The translations under genes and the position numbers were made by a program. Below, one piece after another: positions 1 to 9,200 of a stretch of DNA of 64,000 nt (positions are counted from its first letter, which is position 1; each line of letters starts with the position of its first letter). The DNA comes from Lewinellaceae bacterium. Its GTDB lineage: Bacteria > Bacteroidota > Bacteroidia > Chitinophagales > Saprospiraceae. Below the pieces are notes generated by a model, which had not been told where the DNA came from, made no database searches, and was given only the letters and a program-made list of their open reading frames with translations. The DNA lies in assembly GCA_016716135.1 (NCBI GenBank), contig JADJWX010000006.1, positions 248,001-312,000 of the forward strand, in the 5' to 3' direction.

Positions 1-612
1 TGTCGTTCCTGAAAAAATGCGGAGCACATTGTGGTTTCCGCCGGTCGCGATGAAACGGCCGTCGGGACCCCAGGCTGCCGTCCATAGAATATCATCAATG
101 GGACCCTTTGCCGGCGCCGGCTCAATGTTTTTGTGGTCAAAGCTCAGCACCTCCCTGAGCATCCACTTGTCGTCTTCCAGCAGGTAAAGGTGGGTGAATT
201 TTGCAGTGCTCGTCGGCACATCTGCTTTGCCGGGCTCGCGGATAAAAAATTTGTGCACACCGTTTTGGATGGCGCCGTACAACTGCCCGTTGTTGTAGAG
301 CGGATACACTTCGAGGCTGCCTTCCTCCAGTTTGCGGATGGGCTTTTGGTTGGGATCGGCGCAGAGGTTTTGTCTGACGTTTTCAAAAAAAACGGTGCGG
401 TTCTGAAATCCACCCTGATCGTGAAAAAATACCAGATCGGGGTGTACCGCCTGTTCGAGGTATTCCAGGTCGCATTGGTTGAAACCGCGTTCGAAGAAAA
501 TGCTGTCCTGTTGTTTCAGGCTTATAAAAAGCGGGTCGGTTTGGGCCACCTGGGCCTGGAGGCATGCTATGCTCAAAAGCATGCAAAAAAGGGTAATCGC
601 GGTGTTGTTCAT
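1..612 (-). CDS. Exported DUF4440-like / WD40 protein, 3' end off the window
   Basis: The reading frame starts at the ATG at 610-612 and stays open for 204 codons to the left edge, so the C-terminus is missing. Residues 1-20 form a signal peptide (MNNTAITLFCMLLSIACLQA). Residues about 25-150 look like a DUF4440/SnoaL-like cone domain (the FERGFNQCDLEYLEQAVHPD and FFHDQGGF segments). From about residue 170 a WD40-like blade begins (ILWTAAWGPDGRFIATGG). The likely product is a periplasmic or surface protein joining a small NTF2-like domain to a beta-propeller. The fold call is by motif; the function is unknown. Confidence 0.75.
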   Translation of the reverse strand, partial: MNNTAITLFCMLLSIACLQAQVAQTDPLFISLKQQDSIFFERGFNQCDLEYLEQAVHPDLVFFHDQGGFQNRTVFFENVRQNLCADPNQKPIRKLEEGSLEVYPLYNNGQLYGAIQNGVHKFFIREPGKADVPTSTAKFTHLYLLEDDKWMLREVLSFDHKNIEPAPAKGPIDDILWTAAWGPDGRFIATGGNHNVLRIFSGTT

Positions 613-656
613 AGCTTGAGTTTATAAAAATCAGGGTGTTTAAGGAACACGGATAA

Positions 657-765
657 ACGTAAGGTGGCGCCAAGGTTCCTCGTGACAAACTTTTTACCGC
701 CGAGACGCCAAGATGCCAAGAATGATTCTCCGCGTCTTTGCGTTTCGCGGTGAATAAGAACAATC
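657..765. repeat. Degenerate palindromic intergenic repeat
   Basis: The 279-bp gap between the first gene and the cyclase holds a run of the type 'gccgagacgccaagatgcc' that is loosely inverted by 'ccgcgtctttgcgtttcgcg'. It resembles the other word-repeat palindromes of the window. No gene is seen here. Confidence 0.35.
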
Positions 766-891
766 CACAGCGAGAAATTTTATAAAAGCCTATTTCAATT
801 TTAACCCCCTGATTCACATAACCCCTGTAGATCCAGTCAATATTCTAACCTTTGGCAGCAAATCCCCAACATGCGCTACTGCTCCGCTTTT

Positions 892-2379
892 TTAGTTTTT
901 CACCGTAAACACCTCGATGGATCGCTCCTTCCCCTTTAGTTGAAACGAACCGAGCCGGTTGAAATCAAACTGATTTTTGGCCATTTCGTAGGTGTTTTCC
1001 CCCAACAGGATGTGCGTGTCGTAGTCTTTGTTCAGTTGCTCCAGCCGGGCAGCAATGTTTACCTCGTCGCCGATGACCGTGTATTCCATGCGCTCCGCCG
1101 AGCCAATATTGCCTGCCACCACCACCCCGGTGTTGATGCCGATGCGGGTGTGCAGGCGGCGGTTTTTTCCAAAAGTGCGGGTGATGGAAGCCTGTTCGAT
1201 CGCCAGTGCTGCCCGGATGGCATGCACAGCGTGGTCGGGATCGTCGAGCGGTACGTTGAAGATGGCAAAAATGGCGTCGCCGATAAACTTGTTCACCACG
1301 CCATTGTGTTCCTGAACAATCGTTACAAGTACCGAAAAGTATTCGTTCAGCATTTCAATCACTTCCTGCGGCGTGAGGTCCTCGGCGATCGTGGTGTAGT
1401 TGGCAATATCGGTGACCAAAACGGTGCATTGGCGCACCTCGCCGGCTACATTTACTTTTTTATTCAAAATGGCGTCGGCCACGTCACGCGTCACGTATTT
1501 TCCGAAGGTGTCGCGGATCAATTCGCGCTCTTTGAGGCCGACGACCATGCCGTTGAACTCCTGGGTCAGTACCCCGATCTCATCGCCGGTAAGGACGGCA
1601 GCCTGTGTGGAAAAATCGCCGGCGCGTACCTTGTTGATCTCGTCGAGCAGGGCGTGTATCGGTTTGGTAAACGAACGCGTGATGTAGATCAGGGAAAAGG
1701 CCATCCCGATAAACACATTGATCCGGTCGGGTAAAATGGCCTCCAAGGGCGTCATATCGGAAAACTGCCTATAGGTTTCACCGGCTTGGGTGACGATCAG
1801 TTCCAGGGTTACCATCGCTGTGGGAATAAAGCCCAGGACGACGATGGTGACGAGCAGCGTCGTCCCGATGCGTCGCTTCCCGGTGGGGTAAACGAAGCCG
1901 AACATCGCGAAGGCTTTCGCCTTCAGATCGAGCGTAAAATCGTTGACCACAAACCAGGCGATAAAGGCCGGGAGCAGGGCATACAAGTAGAGAATAGACG
2001 GGATTGCGATGATCCACATGGATGCGGGAATTTCTTCCATAACAACATCGCCGGTACTCATCGACGAAAAATAGACCATCAGGAGCATGATGCCGTAATA
2101 AATAACGCCAAGACAAAATATCCAGACAGCCGAGTACCAACTCAGGTTTTGGATGCGTTGCCGGGCGCGTGGGTTATCCTGGCGCTGGTCGATAGCCAGC
2201 GCGATGGGTTTGTACAACCACCGGGCGCCGAGGAAATTGACGCCGCCGAATATCAGTACATGCACGGCTGTGAGTCCGAAGAACATTTCCAGGGATTTGT
2301 GCGCCGGAATATAGACTACATCGAATACCACCACCAGCAGGCAGAGGCTTAGCATGGAGCGGTAGTATCGTTTTTTCAT
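892..2379 (-). CDS. Membrane class III adenylate/guanylate cyclase with HAMP domain
   Basis: Predicted to make cAMP or cGMP at the inner membrane. The N-terminal 230 residues hold about six hydrophobic segments. A HAMP domain follows (about 232-290, TKPIHALLDEINKVRAGDF), then the catalytic domain (about 312-480). Both metal-binding aspartates are visible, D324 in LVTDIANYT and D368 in KFIGDAIF. So are K364, the IGDEVNIAAR segment (D438, N441) and the transition-state R445, so it should be active. Whether it prefers ATP or GTP cannot be told. At 495 aa it has the usual length of integral-membrane bacterial cyclases. It lies 6 bp downstream of the MDR pair on the same strand and may be co-transcribed with it. 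Confidence 0.9.
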   Translation of the reverse strand: MKKRYYRSMLSLCLLVVVFDVVYIPAHKSLEMFFGLTAVHVLIFGGVNFLGARWLYKPIALAIDQRQDNPRARQRIQNLSWYSAVWIFCLGVIYYGIMLLMVYFSSMSTGDVVMEEIPASMWIIAIPSILYLYALLPAFIAWFVVNDFTLDLKAKAFAMFGFVYPTGKRRIGTTLLVTIVVLGFIPTAMVTLELIVTQAGETYRQFSDMTPLEAILPDRINVFIGMAFSLIYITRSFTKPIHALLDEINKVRAGDFSTQAAVLTGDEIGVLTQEFNGMVVGLKERELIRDTFGKYVTRDVADAILNKKVNVAGEVRQCTVLVTDIANYTTIAEDLTPQEVIEMLNEYFSVLVTIVQEHNGVVNKFIGDAIFAIFNVPLDDPDHAVHAIRAALAIEQASITRTFGKNRRLHTRIGINTGVVVAGNIGSAERMEYTVIGDEVNIAARLEQLNKDYDTHILLGENTYEMAKNQFDFNRLGSFQLKGKERSIEVFTVKN

Positions 2380-2385
2380 GGGCGC

Positions 2386-3378
2386 CTAATCAGTTTGGTT
2401 GGGGGCTAAAGTTATAACCAGTTTCCCGCAAACCCGGCCTGTCCCGAAATGGCGCATGGCTTCCGGGGTATCCTCCAGCGGATAGGAGCGCTCGATAACC
2501 GGCTTGAGCGTGCCTGCTTCAACGTATGCGCTTAGCGTTTCCAGGTCGGCCTTGTCGGGCTTGTGCAACAGGAGGCCAAACTGCCGTTGCCCGCCAAGCC
2601 GGGAAAACAGGGGCCCCAACAGCATGGTCCGGAAGATGATGCCCATGGCCCCGCCAACAACAACATAGCGGCCGCCGGGGTGCATGGATGCCCGGCAGGT
2701 ACGGAGCGGGCGGGTGGCCTGCATATCGAGTATCAGATCGTAGCGCTGTCCGTTTTTTGCAAAATCTTCCCGGGTATAATCGATCACCGCGTCGGCGCCC
2801 TGAGCACGCATGGTGTCGAGCTTTCCCCCGCTGTCGACGCCGGTTACGACAGCCCCGGCGGCTTTGGCCAGTTGGATGGCAAAGGTACCGGCGCCGCCGC
2901 CCGCGCCATTGATCAGTACCTGTTGTCCGCTGCTCAGCTGACCTTGCCGCAGGCCCTGGAGCGCCAGTACGCCGGCCTGGGGGAGGGCGGCTGCCTGTTC
3001 GAAGGATATGCCGGGGGGCTTGCGGGCCAGGAGTTGCCCGGGTGCGCACACATACTCGGCAAAGCCGCCCCAAAAGTGCCCTGATAAGTCGCCGAACACG
3101 GCATCACCGGGCCGGAGTTGCGCCACACCGTCGCCTGTAGCTTCAACCACGCCGGCGATGTCGCAACCCAGGATGTTGATCTTTTTTGGCCGAAACAGGC
3201 CGAACATCATCCGGTTGGCGAAAGGCGTGCCGCGCAGCAATTCCCAGTCCCAGGAGTTGATCGACGCGGCATGCACCTTGATCAGCACCTCCCCGGGTTT
3301 GGGCGCCGGTTTTTCTACGTTCGGCGACAGCCGGAGTGCGTCCGCGTCGCCGTATCGGGTGAACAGGACAGCTTTCAT
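2386..3378 (-). CDS. NAD(P)-dependent alcohol dehydrogenase, zinc-free MDR (quinone oxidoreductase type)
   Basis: A 330-aa medium-chain dehydrogenase/reductase. It has a GroES-like N-terminal half (GEVLIKVHAASINSWDWELL, then LGCDIAGVVEATG) and a Rossmann half with the nucleotide-binding GAGGGAGTFAIQLAKAAGA. The structural and catalytic zinc ligands of classical ADHs are absent, which fits the QOR/zeta-crystallin branch. Its ATG overlaps the stop of the upstream paralogue by four bases (ATGA, 3375-3378), so the two are translationally coupled. Probable activity is NADPH-dependent reduction of quinones or activated enones; the substrate is unknown. Confidence 0.88.
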   Translation of the reverse strand: MKAVLFTRYGDADALRLSPNVEKPAPKPGEVLIKVHAASINSWDWELLRGTPFANRMMFGLFRPKKINILGCDIAGVVEATGDGVAQLRPGDAVFGDLSGHFWGGFAEYVCAPGQLLARKPPGISFEQAAALPQAGVLALQGLRQGQLSSGQQVLINGAGGGAGTFAIQLAKAAGAVVTGVDSGGKLDTMRAQGADAVIDYTREDFAKNGQRYDLILDMQATRPLRTCRASMHPGGRYVVVGGAMGIIFRTMLLGPLFSRLGGQRQFGLLLHKPDKADLETLSAYVEAGTLKPVIERSYPLEDTPEAMRHFGTGRVCGKLVITLAPNQTD

Positions 3379-4352
3379 GGGTTTGGTGTAATTTGAAGTA
3401 CCACATTCCCGGTTTTTTCGCCGGTCAGCACGTAACGAAAGGCGTTGGCGGTTTCAGCCAGCGGGTACGTCCGGTCGATCACGGGCTTGAATTTCCCTTC
3501 AGTCATCAGCGCTCTGACCAGGCGTACACTGCCCGGGATGTCGACCGGCACCGGGAATCTGACTTTTTTACGGCCAAAAATCGGGGTGAGCAGGGCGTAA
3601 AAAACATTTTGCGCCATCCAGCCCAACTCGGAGGAAATGTAGGTGCCGCCGGGCTTCAGGAGCGGTTTGCATTTGTTGAAGGTGCTTTTGCCCACGGCGT
3701 CGAACACGAAATCGTACAGTTGGTCGTCTTTGGTGAAATCTTCCCGCTGGTAATCGATCACCCGGTCGGCGCCGATGGCTTTTGCCATGTCGATGTTTTT
3801 GGTGTTGCACACCGCCGTGACTACTGCACCGTAGTTTTTGAGCAGTTGCACGGCTGCCGAGCCGATGGCGCCCGAAGCGCCGTTGACGAGTACCTGGTCG
3901 CCGGGGTGGAGCTGCACTTTATTGATAAAATTGTAGGCGTAGTGGGCGCCTTCGATGCTTGCGGCAGCCTGCTCGTACGAACAATTTTCGGGAATGGTGG
4001 CAATGCCTTTGGCGGCATCTATGGTCAGGTATTCGGCGTGTGAAGCCAGGCCGTTGTCGTCGAAGCCAAAAACGCGGTCGCCTGCCTGGAAGCCGGTGAC
4101 CCCGGCGCCGGCAGCCTCGATCGTACCGGCAAAATCGGTGCCCAGGACCGGGTTGCGGGGTTTGAACAAGCCGGTGAAGAAACGCATGATGAAGGGTTTG
4201 GCCTGGAGCATGGCGCAGTCGGTGCGGTTGACGGTGGCGGCGTGTACGCGCACGAGGATTTCGTTGGCGTTTGGCGTGGGTTTTTCCACGGTTTTCAGCT
4301 GGAGGACGTCGGGTGGGCCGTAGTCCTGGTATACGGATGCTTGCATTTTCAT
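3375..4352 (-). CDS. NAD(P)-dependent alcohol dehydrogenase, zinc-free MDR, coupled paralogue
   Basis: A second MDR of about 325 aa, paralogous to the next gene. The start at 4352 (MKMQASVYQDYGPPDVLQLK) is chosen because the family begins there; the frame is open for 38 more codons upstream but that stretch is not protein-like. A GroES-like domain precedes the cofactor motif NGASGAIGSAAVQLLKNYGA. No catalytic zinc ligands are seen. It is the first gene of a coupled pair. The two proteins probably act on related substrates or form a heteromer (inference). Confidence 0.87.
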   Translation of the reverse strand: MKMQASVYQDYGPPDVLQLKTVEKPTPNANEILVRVHAATVNRTDCAMLQAKPFIMRFFTGLFKPRNPVLGTDFAGTIEAAGAGVTGFQAGDRVFGFDDNGLASHAEYLTIDAAKGIATIPENCSYEQAAASIEGAHYAYNFINKVQLHPGDQVLVNGASGAIGSAAVQLLKNYGAVVTAVCNTKNIDMAKAIGADRVIDYQREDFTKDDQLYDFVFDAVGKSTFNKCKPLLKPGGTYISSELGWMAQNVFYALLTPIFGRKKVRFPVPVDIPGSVRLVRALMTEGKFKPVIDRTYPLAETANAFRYVLTGEKTGNVVLQITPNP

Positions 4353-4502
4353 GGTTTGGTTTTTTTCAAAAAAATGATCGGATAGCGGCGAAATACCGGA
4401 AACAAATATGGGGAACGGTGGGCTTTTCGACGGATTCGGGGATTTATTCGGCGGGGTCCTCAGCACAATTATTGATCCCGTTTGTAATCAATTCGTTGTT
4501 CC

Positions 4503-5597
4503 TCACTCCCAAGGCCCATCAACCGTAATATTCAAAATCACAGCATCCCGCAAGCGGAACAGCCCGCCCGAGCAGCCAAACCAAAGCCGCCCGCGGCTAT
4601 CTTCCAGGATGCTCTGAATGCCGTAGTTATAGGGCATCAGATCGCTGCGGTCGGTTTCGCTGAAGAGCGTGAAATTTTGCCCGTCGAAGCGGTAGGCGCC
4701 CAGCCCGCTTGCGCCGATCCAGATATTGCCCGCCCGGTCTTCAGCGATGGCATAGATTTCGGTATGGTGCAGGCCGTCAACATCCGGGAATTGCCGGAAC
4801 GCCCGGCCGTCGAAGCGGCTCAGACCGCCGGCGCCCTTGCGTTTGGTGGGATCGGAATGGTCTCTTTCCGCGATTCTGGACCCGAACCAGATATTCCCGT
4901 TACGGTCTTCCAGGATGGCTTGCACGTTGTTGGAGACAAGGCCGTCTTTGCGGGTGTAGTGGGTAAAGGTTTTGCCGTCGTATTTGCAGGCGCCGTAGCC
5001 GTCGCGGCAAAACCAGATGTTGCCCTGCCGGTCTTCCAGAATTTCGGTGACCCAGTCCATAGTGTTTTGGTAGGGTAGGAGATCGACCGGTGGTGTCGGA
5101 AGCGGAAAATCGGAAAATCTGGTCCCGTCGAAGCGGCAGACGCCGCCCCAGGTACCTACCCAAAGTGTGCCGGTTTTGTCGAACAGGATGGCGGAAACGC
5201 GGTCGTCGCAGAGGCCGTCGCGGGTGGTGTAATTGGTGAAGTTGGTTCCGTCGAAACGGGAAAGGCCGGCCTGCGTGCCGAACCAGAGGTTTCCGGCTTG
5301 GTCCTGGGCAATACGCACGACGGCATTTGCGACCAGCCCCTCGGCGGTGGAAACGTAGCGGAGTGTGTCGCCGTCGTAGCGGGCCGCGCCTTTCGCGAGG
5401 GTGCCGAACCAGAGATTTCCGGCGTTGTCCTGAAAGACTGTTACCACGTATTCGTCGATCTGGGGGGCGGGTGTGCCCGGAAGGAGATTGGGCACCGGTT
5501 GGGGTTTGGGGTTTGTTTGGCCGGTGCAGGCGGTGATGGTGGCCAGGAGGATCAGGAGGAGGTAGATGGGGAGGGTGTTTTTTTTGATTTTGTGCAT
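4503..5597 (-). CDS. Two-component-regulator-type beta-propeller lipoprotein
   Basis: Start at 5597 (MHKIKKNTLPIYLL), giving an SPII signal peptide with lipobox ITAC. The rest is a series of Reg_prop blades of the type 'ILEDRQGNIWFCRDGYGACK' and 'DKTGTLWVGTWGGVCRFDG', with about seven repeats of D-x-x-GNxWFGT. In hybrid two-component systems these blades form the periplasmic sensor. Here no transmembrane helix, histidine kinase or HTH follows, so it is a stand-alone propeller anchored in a membrane. A family member at 46456-47553 shares the design. The ligand is unknown. Confidence 0.85.
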   Translation of the reverse strand: MHKIKKNTLPIYLLLILLATITACTGQTNPKPQPVPNLLPGTPAPQIDEYVVTVFQDNAGNLWFGTLAKGAARYDGDTLRYVSTAEGLVANAVVRIAQDQAGNLWFGTQAGLSRFDGTNFTNYTTRDGLCDDRVSAILFDKTGTLWVGTWGGVCRFDGTRFSDFPLPTPPVDLLPYQNTMDWVTEILEDRQGNIWFCRDGYGACKYDGKTFTHYTRKDGLVSNNVQAILEDRNGNIWFGSRIAERDHSDPTKRKGAGGLSRFDGRAFRQFPDVDGLHHTEIYAIAEDRAGNIWIGASGLGAYRFDGQNFTLFSETDRSDLMPYNYGIQSILEDSRGRLWFGCSGGLFRLRDAVILNITVDGPWE

Positions 5598-5700
5598 TGG
5601 TGTTGGCTTGGATTTGATAAATCTTGCCAAAGGTACTTATCCGGGCCCGAAGGCGGGGATGCGTTGTTAGCCTCCCGACTTCATTTTTTTCTTTTTTTAT

Positions 5701-6231
5701 TTAGGTGAATGCATTGACAGCAAAGAAAACAATTGTTGCCGCTATCGTTATCAAGGTTTCTCTCGCAAGTATTTTAAAGGGGGAAACATATCCTTTTTCT
5801 TTGCTTGCATCAGGCTTGTAATGGTGAATTATCATTTCATGTTTTATCCATGTTACTGTCATTAAAGCCAAAAGGGCGGCTCCAAAGAGAGAAAGGAAAA
5901 TGTCTCCTATTAGGGCTACAAAAAAATTAGATTTATCTACTTGTCCAGTTTCCTTATCAACAGTCGCTCCTGCTCTTAATGCAATTGCTCCAAGAAGTAG
6001 CCAAATCACTACTAAATGTGTCCACCATTCGGGTAATGCAAAATTGAATTCTCTCGCTATCCAATTGGCAATCGGACTAAAAAAAAATCTAATTGGTTCG
6101 AGGATTTTATCATATTGAATTACTATTAATTCCAAAATTTTTGATAACTCAACATTCAGCAAATATGACCCAAGTTTAAACAAGGAGAGTCCGCCAGCAA
6201 GAATTCCAAATATTCGTGGTAAGTCTTTCAT
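5701..6231 (-). CDS. Hypothetical membrane protein, 176 aa
   Basis: Three or four hydrophobic segments are visible: residues 8-26, about 70-88, 108-126 and 158-175. Between them lie amphipathic stretches rich in F and W. No family is recognised. The gene is AT-rich compared with its left neighbour and starts the first block of accessory DNA. The start ATG at 6231 is the only plausible one. Confidence 0.65.
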   Translation of the reverse strand: MKDLPRIFGILAGGLSLFKLGSYLLNVELSKILELIVIQYDKILEPIRFFFSPIANWIAREFNFALPEWWTHLVVIWLLLGAIALRAGATVDKETGQVDKSNFFVALIGDIFLSLFGAALLALMTVTWIKHEMIIHHYKPDASKEKGYVSPFKILARETLITIAATIVFFAVNAFT

Positions 6232-6539
6232 TCTATGGTTTTAATTCAATTTGAGGTTTTTTTATTCTATTCGATAACTCTTTGGGTATTTGGTAAAATC
6301 CCTTTCATTATCAGCCATCCTCTTTTTTGTTTTTTATTTGGTGGAGGCTAACGTAACGCATAAATGGCGTTGTGAGATGTTTTCCTCGCAGAGTTCTGAC
6401 ACATTTTCTAATTTACAAAATTGAAAAACTCTCCAGCACTTCTTGGTTCATCTTGTGTTTCTGAATTTCTTTATTTTTAGATTAAACTGTCCCCTTTTGA
6501 ATCCTTCCTATCAGCCATAACGTAAACCTTTTGTCTTGT
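6232..6539. other. AT-rich spacer without a recognisable gene
   Basis: No credible coding frame is seen. The segment 6346-6378 (gctaacgtaacgcataaatg followed by gcgttgtg) resembles the palindromic ends seen beside other accessory genes of the window, but a firm assignment is not possible. Confidence 0.3.
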
Positions 6540-7109
6540 TTAGATACCCGCCCTGTTAATCTCTCCACAGATAGTTATTCGTATTTGATTCCCTTCAATC
6601 GCATGAACTCTATTATTATCGATTTTAATCAATATTTTAAACCATTCATTCGGGGCTGGTCTGCGAGGAAAATCAGCCTCAAATTTTCCTTTATAATTAT
6701 TTCTTAAAAAACGCCAATTGTGCTTAGGATGATAGATGTACTGTATAGAATGTTCTCTCCTTATCTTTTCATCCGCTTGAAAATTAAACGGTCTAAAATA
6801 TACCGCTTCATAGGTAGAGTCATTTTGAATATTAAAAGCAAAACCTACAAAACTTTTTTGCTGTATGTTTTCTCCTTTCATCTCTAATTCGATAGTTCCA
6901 ACGTCAAAATTTATCCCCTCAATCATTGCCATTCCGTCTCCTGCTTTATTATTTAGGATAACAGTATTTGCATCTTTGTCAATTGCCACAATTTCTCTAT
7001 TCACCGTTTTTAAATTCTCTCTCGTCAACTGAACTATTTTTTTTGAACAACTCAACAAAGTGAATAATGTCAGCATAATGATTGTGTACCTTGAAATTCG
7101 TTTTTTCAT
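6540..7109 (-). CDS. Lipoprotein with LamG/concanavalin-like domain, probably C-terminally cut
   Basis: Start at 7109 (MKKRISRYTIIMLTLFTLLS followed by C), a clear SPII signal. Residues about 45-185 (FDVGTIELEMKGENIQQKSF, then VGFAFNIQNDSTYEAVYFRP) match the beta-sandwich fold of LamG/3-keto-disaccharide-hydrolase-like proteins. Members of that group usually end with a GxIGLWVG strand. Here the frame stops soon after GEINRAGI, so the last strand is missing, by truncation or frameshift. It sits behind the R0 promoter element (7425-7455). The ligand is unknown. Confidence 0.6.
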   Translation of the reverse strand: MKKRISRYTIIMLTLFTLLSCSKKIVQLTRENLKTVNREIVAIDKDANTVILNNKAGDGMAMIEGINFDVGTIELEMKGENIQQKSFVGFAFNIQNDSTYEAVYFRPFNFQADEKIRREHSIQYIYHPKHNWRFLRNNYKGKFEADFPRRPAPNEWFKILIKIDNNRVHAIEGNQIRITICGEINRAGI

Positions 7110-7424
7110 ATTGTTTTGATTTTTTTGGGGCGAGTTTAATGACCTGCAACGTCCCGTGTGGCCTTTTTTTCGCCCGACCGCATAGGGAGGGTGACAACAA
7201 CCTGTTGTTATGTTTTCGCACTTTTCCATCAGCTTCTGCTGGGGGAAAGAGCCGACGCTTAGGAGGCTGCCGCATAGGCTGTGAAACATAACTATTGTTT
7301 CCCGCCATAAGTTGGCGGCTATATTCAATTTCAGGTCGTACTCCCGCCATACTACGGCGTATATTTTAGCATTACCCCCATCCCGTGCTCTAAAAAACTT
7401 CCTGGAGAATTAATCTTAACCCAA

Positions 7425-7455
7425 CAAACTTAATCCAAAATCTTAGCCCATCAAA
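7425..7455 (-). promoter_or_regulatory. R0: Bacteroidetes-type promoter of the shared leader family
   Basis: On the minus strand TTTG (7452-7455), a 19-bp spacer and TAAGTTTG (7425-7432) match the phylum consensus TTTG-N19-TAnnTTTG exactly. Transcription would begin near 7418 and run to the lipoprotein at 7109. The 5' UTR carries two stem-loops of the type CCGCC...GGCGG (about 7298-7311 and 7342-7357). Six further copies of this element precede other accessory genes. R0 lacks the CTGCCCTT hairpin of those copies. Confidence 0.6.
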
Positions 7456-7534
7456 TCCCCGCCCGCCAAAAAAAACCAACGATCCCCGCCCTTAAACCCG
7501 CTCACCCCGCCATTCACCGAAAATACCGGTACAG

Positions 7535-7665
7535 CAGCCAACAAGCGCATACTTTTCAGAACCTGCTCGCAGCGCCCTCTGTGCACCTCCGTTCCGCTGT
7601 GAGCCTCTGTGGAATTAAAAAGTGTCACAGAGATACACAGAGGGACGGAGATACACAGAGCGCTT
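7535..7665. repeat. Word-repeat palindrome
   Basis: The block 'gcgccctctgtgcacctccg' at about 7570 is matched in inverted form by 'cagagggacggagatacaca' at about 7640, with many repeats of the word cacagag. It lies between the R0 promoter and the DUF2911 gene. No coding potential is seen. Confidence 0.5.
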
Positions 7666-7699
7666 AATACTGTACCCAACTCATTCTAAATCGTACGCT

Positions 7700-8821
7700 A
7701 TGAAAAAAATTACCACACTTCTCCTGCTTTGCTGCCTTTTCACCGCCCCGGCCCTCTACGCCCAACTCATCTCCCTGCCCGACGGTGGGGTGAACCAGAA
7801 ATCCTGGACCGGCCAGCGCCTGGGCGTCACCGATATTGCGATCCACTGGAACGCGCCCGGTGTGAAAGGCCGGGAAGGCAAGATCTGGGGCTCCCAGGTG
7901 GCCCATTACGACTTCGTCGATATCGGTTTCGGCACAGCCAAAGCTTCGCCCTGGCGCGCCGGCGCCAACGAATGCACCACGATGGAATTCTCCACCGATG
8001 TCACCATCAACGGCAAGCCCCTGGCCGCTGGCAAGTACGGCTTTTTTATCGCGCTGTACCCCGACTCCTGCACGCTCATTTTCAACCGCAACCCCCATGG
8101 CTGGGGCGCCTATTTTTACCAGCCGGAAGACGACGTGCTGCGCGTGACCGTGCGGCAACAAAAAGACCAGCCGCAGTCCCGTGAATGGCTGGCGTACACT
8201 TTTTCCAACCCGACCGCCGAATCAGTGGAAGTCGCCCTGGAATGGGAGCGTTGGCGCATCCCCTTCACCGTCGGCGTCGACCTGAAAGCGACTACGGTGG
8301 CCTCCATCCGCCGCCAGCTGTCGGGCGCCATGGGTTTCGACCCGCCCAGCATGCAGGCCGCGGCGCAATGGTGCCTGACCAACGATGTGAACCTGGAGGA
8401 AGCGCTTGTTTGGGCGGAACGCACGACAAATCCGCAATTGGGTGGTGTGCAAACCTTTGCTGCGCTGTCGACCAAAGCCGGCCTGGAGCGCAAACTGGGC
8501 CGCACGGCCGATGCCGACAAAACCATGGCGGCCGCGCTTGAAGTTGCCACGGTGTTCGACCTGCACGGCTACGGCCGGCGCCTGATCGGCGAGAAAAAGT
8601 ACCGGGAGGCGCTGACCGTTTTTCAGAAAAACTACGACAAACACGCGGGCGCCTGGCCTACCCACGTCGGACTGGCCCGCGGCCACTCCGCCGCCGGCAA
8701 CCTGAAACAAGCGCTCGAACACGCCGAAGCCGCGCTGAAACAGGCGCCCGATGAGGTGAACCGGAAAAGCCTGGAGAGCATGGTCCAAACGCTGAAGGAA
8801 GGGAAGGCGATTGCGCAGTAA
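7700..8821 (+). CDS. Exported DUF2911 protein with TPR-like C-terminus
   Basis: Start at 7700 (MKKITTLLLLCCLFTAPALY), giving a normal signal peptide; the frame is open a further 26 codons upstream but that stretch lies in a repeat. Residues about 24-165 are DUF2911 (IAIHWNAPGVKGREGKIWGS, NPHGWGAYFYQPEDDVLRV). Residues about 225-370 form TPR-like helices (REALTVFQKNYDKHAGAWPT, LKQALEHAEAALKQAPDE). The family is common in Bacteroidota and has no established biochemical role; a periplasmic location is inferred. Confidence 0.85.
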   Translation: MKKITTLLLLCCLFTAPALYAQLISLPDGGVNQKSWTGQRLGVTDIAIHWNAPGVKGREGKIWGSQVAHYDFVDIGFGTAKASPWRAGANECTTMEFSTDVTINGKPLAAGKYGFFIALYPDSCTLIFNRNPHGWGAYFYQPEDDVLRVTVRQQKDQPQSREWLAYTFSNPTAESVEVALEWERWRIPFTVGVDLKATTVASIRRQLSGAMGFDPPSMQAAAQWCLTNDVNLEEALVWAERTTNPQLGGVQTFAALSTKAGLERKLGRTADADKTMAAALEVATVFDLHGYGRRLIGEKKYREALTVFQKNYDKHAGAWPTHVGLARGHSAAGNLKQALEHAEAALKQAPDEVNRKSLESMVQTLKEGKAIAQ

Positions 8822-8920
8822 ATGCACGAAGGACTGCATTTCAGATTCCCTTGCACCCCGTTCGGTATCGCGGTACCGGGCGGGGTTTTTGTGACCTTCC
8901 CCCTAAGATTCCCTCCGCTG

Positions 8921-9056
8921 GATCAAATCCGCGTTTTCGCCGAAGGCGAAACAGCGGTATCCGTGTTCCCTGGCTACGCATTTGGAAACTTCCGACGAAG
9001 AGGGCTTTGAACGCAGATAACACGGATTCTCCGTTGGCGAAAACGCGGATTTGTTT
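8921..9056. repeat. K1: 'atccgcg' palindromic repeat
   Basis: An imperfect palindrome. The left arm (aaatccgcgttttcgccgaa) is answered by the right arm (ggcgaaaacgcggatttg), with an unrelated centre. Related copies are K2 (12303), K3 (27931) and K4 (31084). It fills most of the 379-bp gap before the protoglobin gene. Confidence 0.75.
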
Positions 9057-9134
9057 CCGGCAAAGGCAATTCAATTCCGTTTGAAAAATTTGGATTTAGT
9101 CCTGCGATTATTTTTATAGTTCGGATTCCTACCT

Positions 9135-9142
9135 ATATTTGT
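9135..9142 (+). promoter_or_regulatory. Candidate -7 element upstream of protoglobin
   Basis: TATATTTG is a perfect TAnnTTTG match, 58 bases before the protoglobin ATG. No clear TTTG is found 19-20 bp upstream, so only half of the consensus is present. Confidence 0.4.
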
Positions 9143-9200
9143 CGGCAAGTTTAATGTTCGGATTCCGAACCAACCATTTTTCAAACTAAATCCTCTTCCT

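Noticed and set aside
1786..2352. Long plus-strand frames opposite the cyclase, MDR, GRAS, aminotransferase and VPS10 genes
   Set aside because: They are antisense shadows of GC-rich genes, with no family resemblance and implausible composition.
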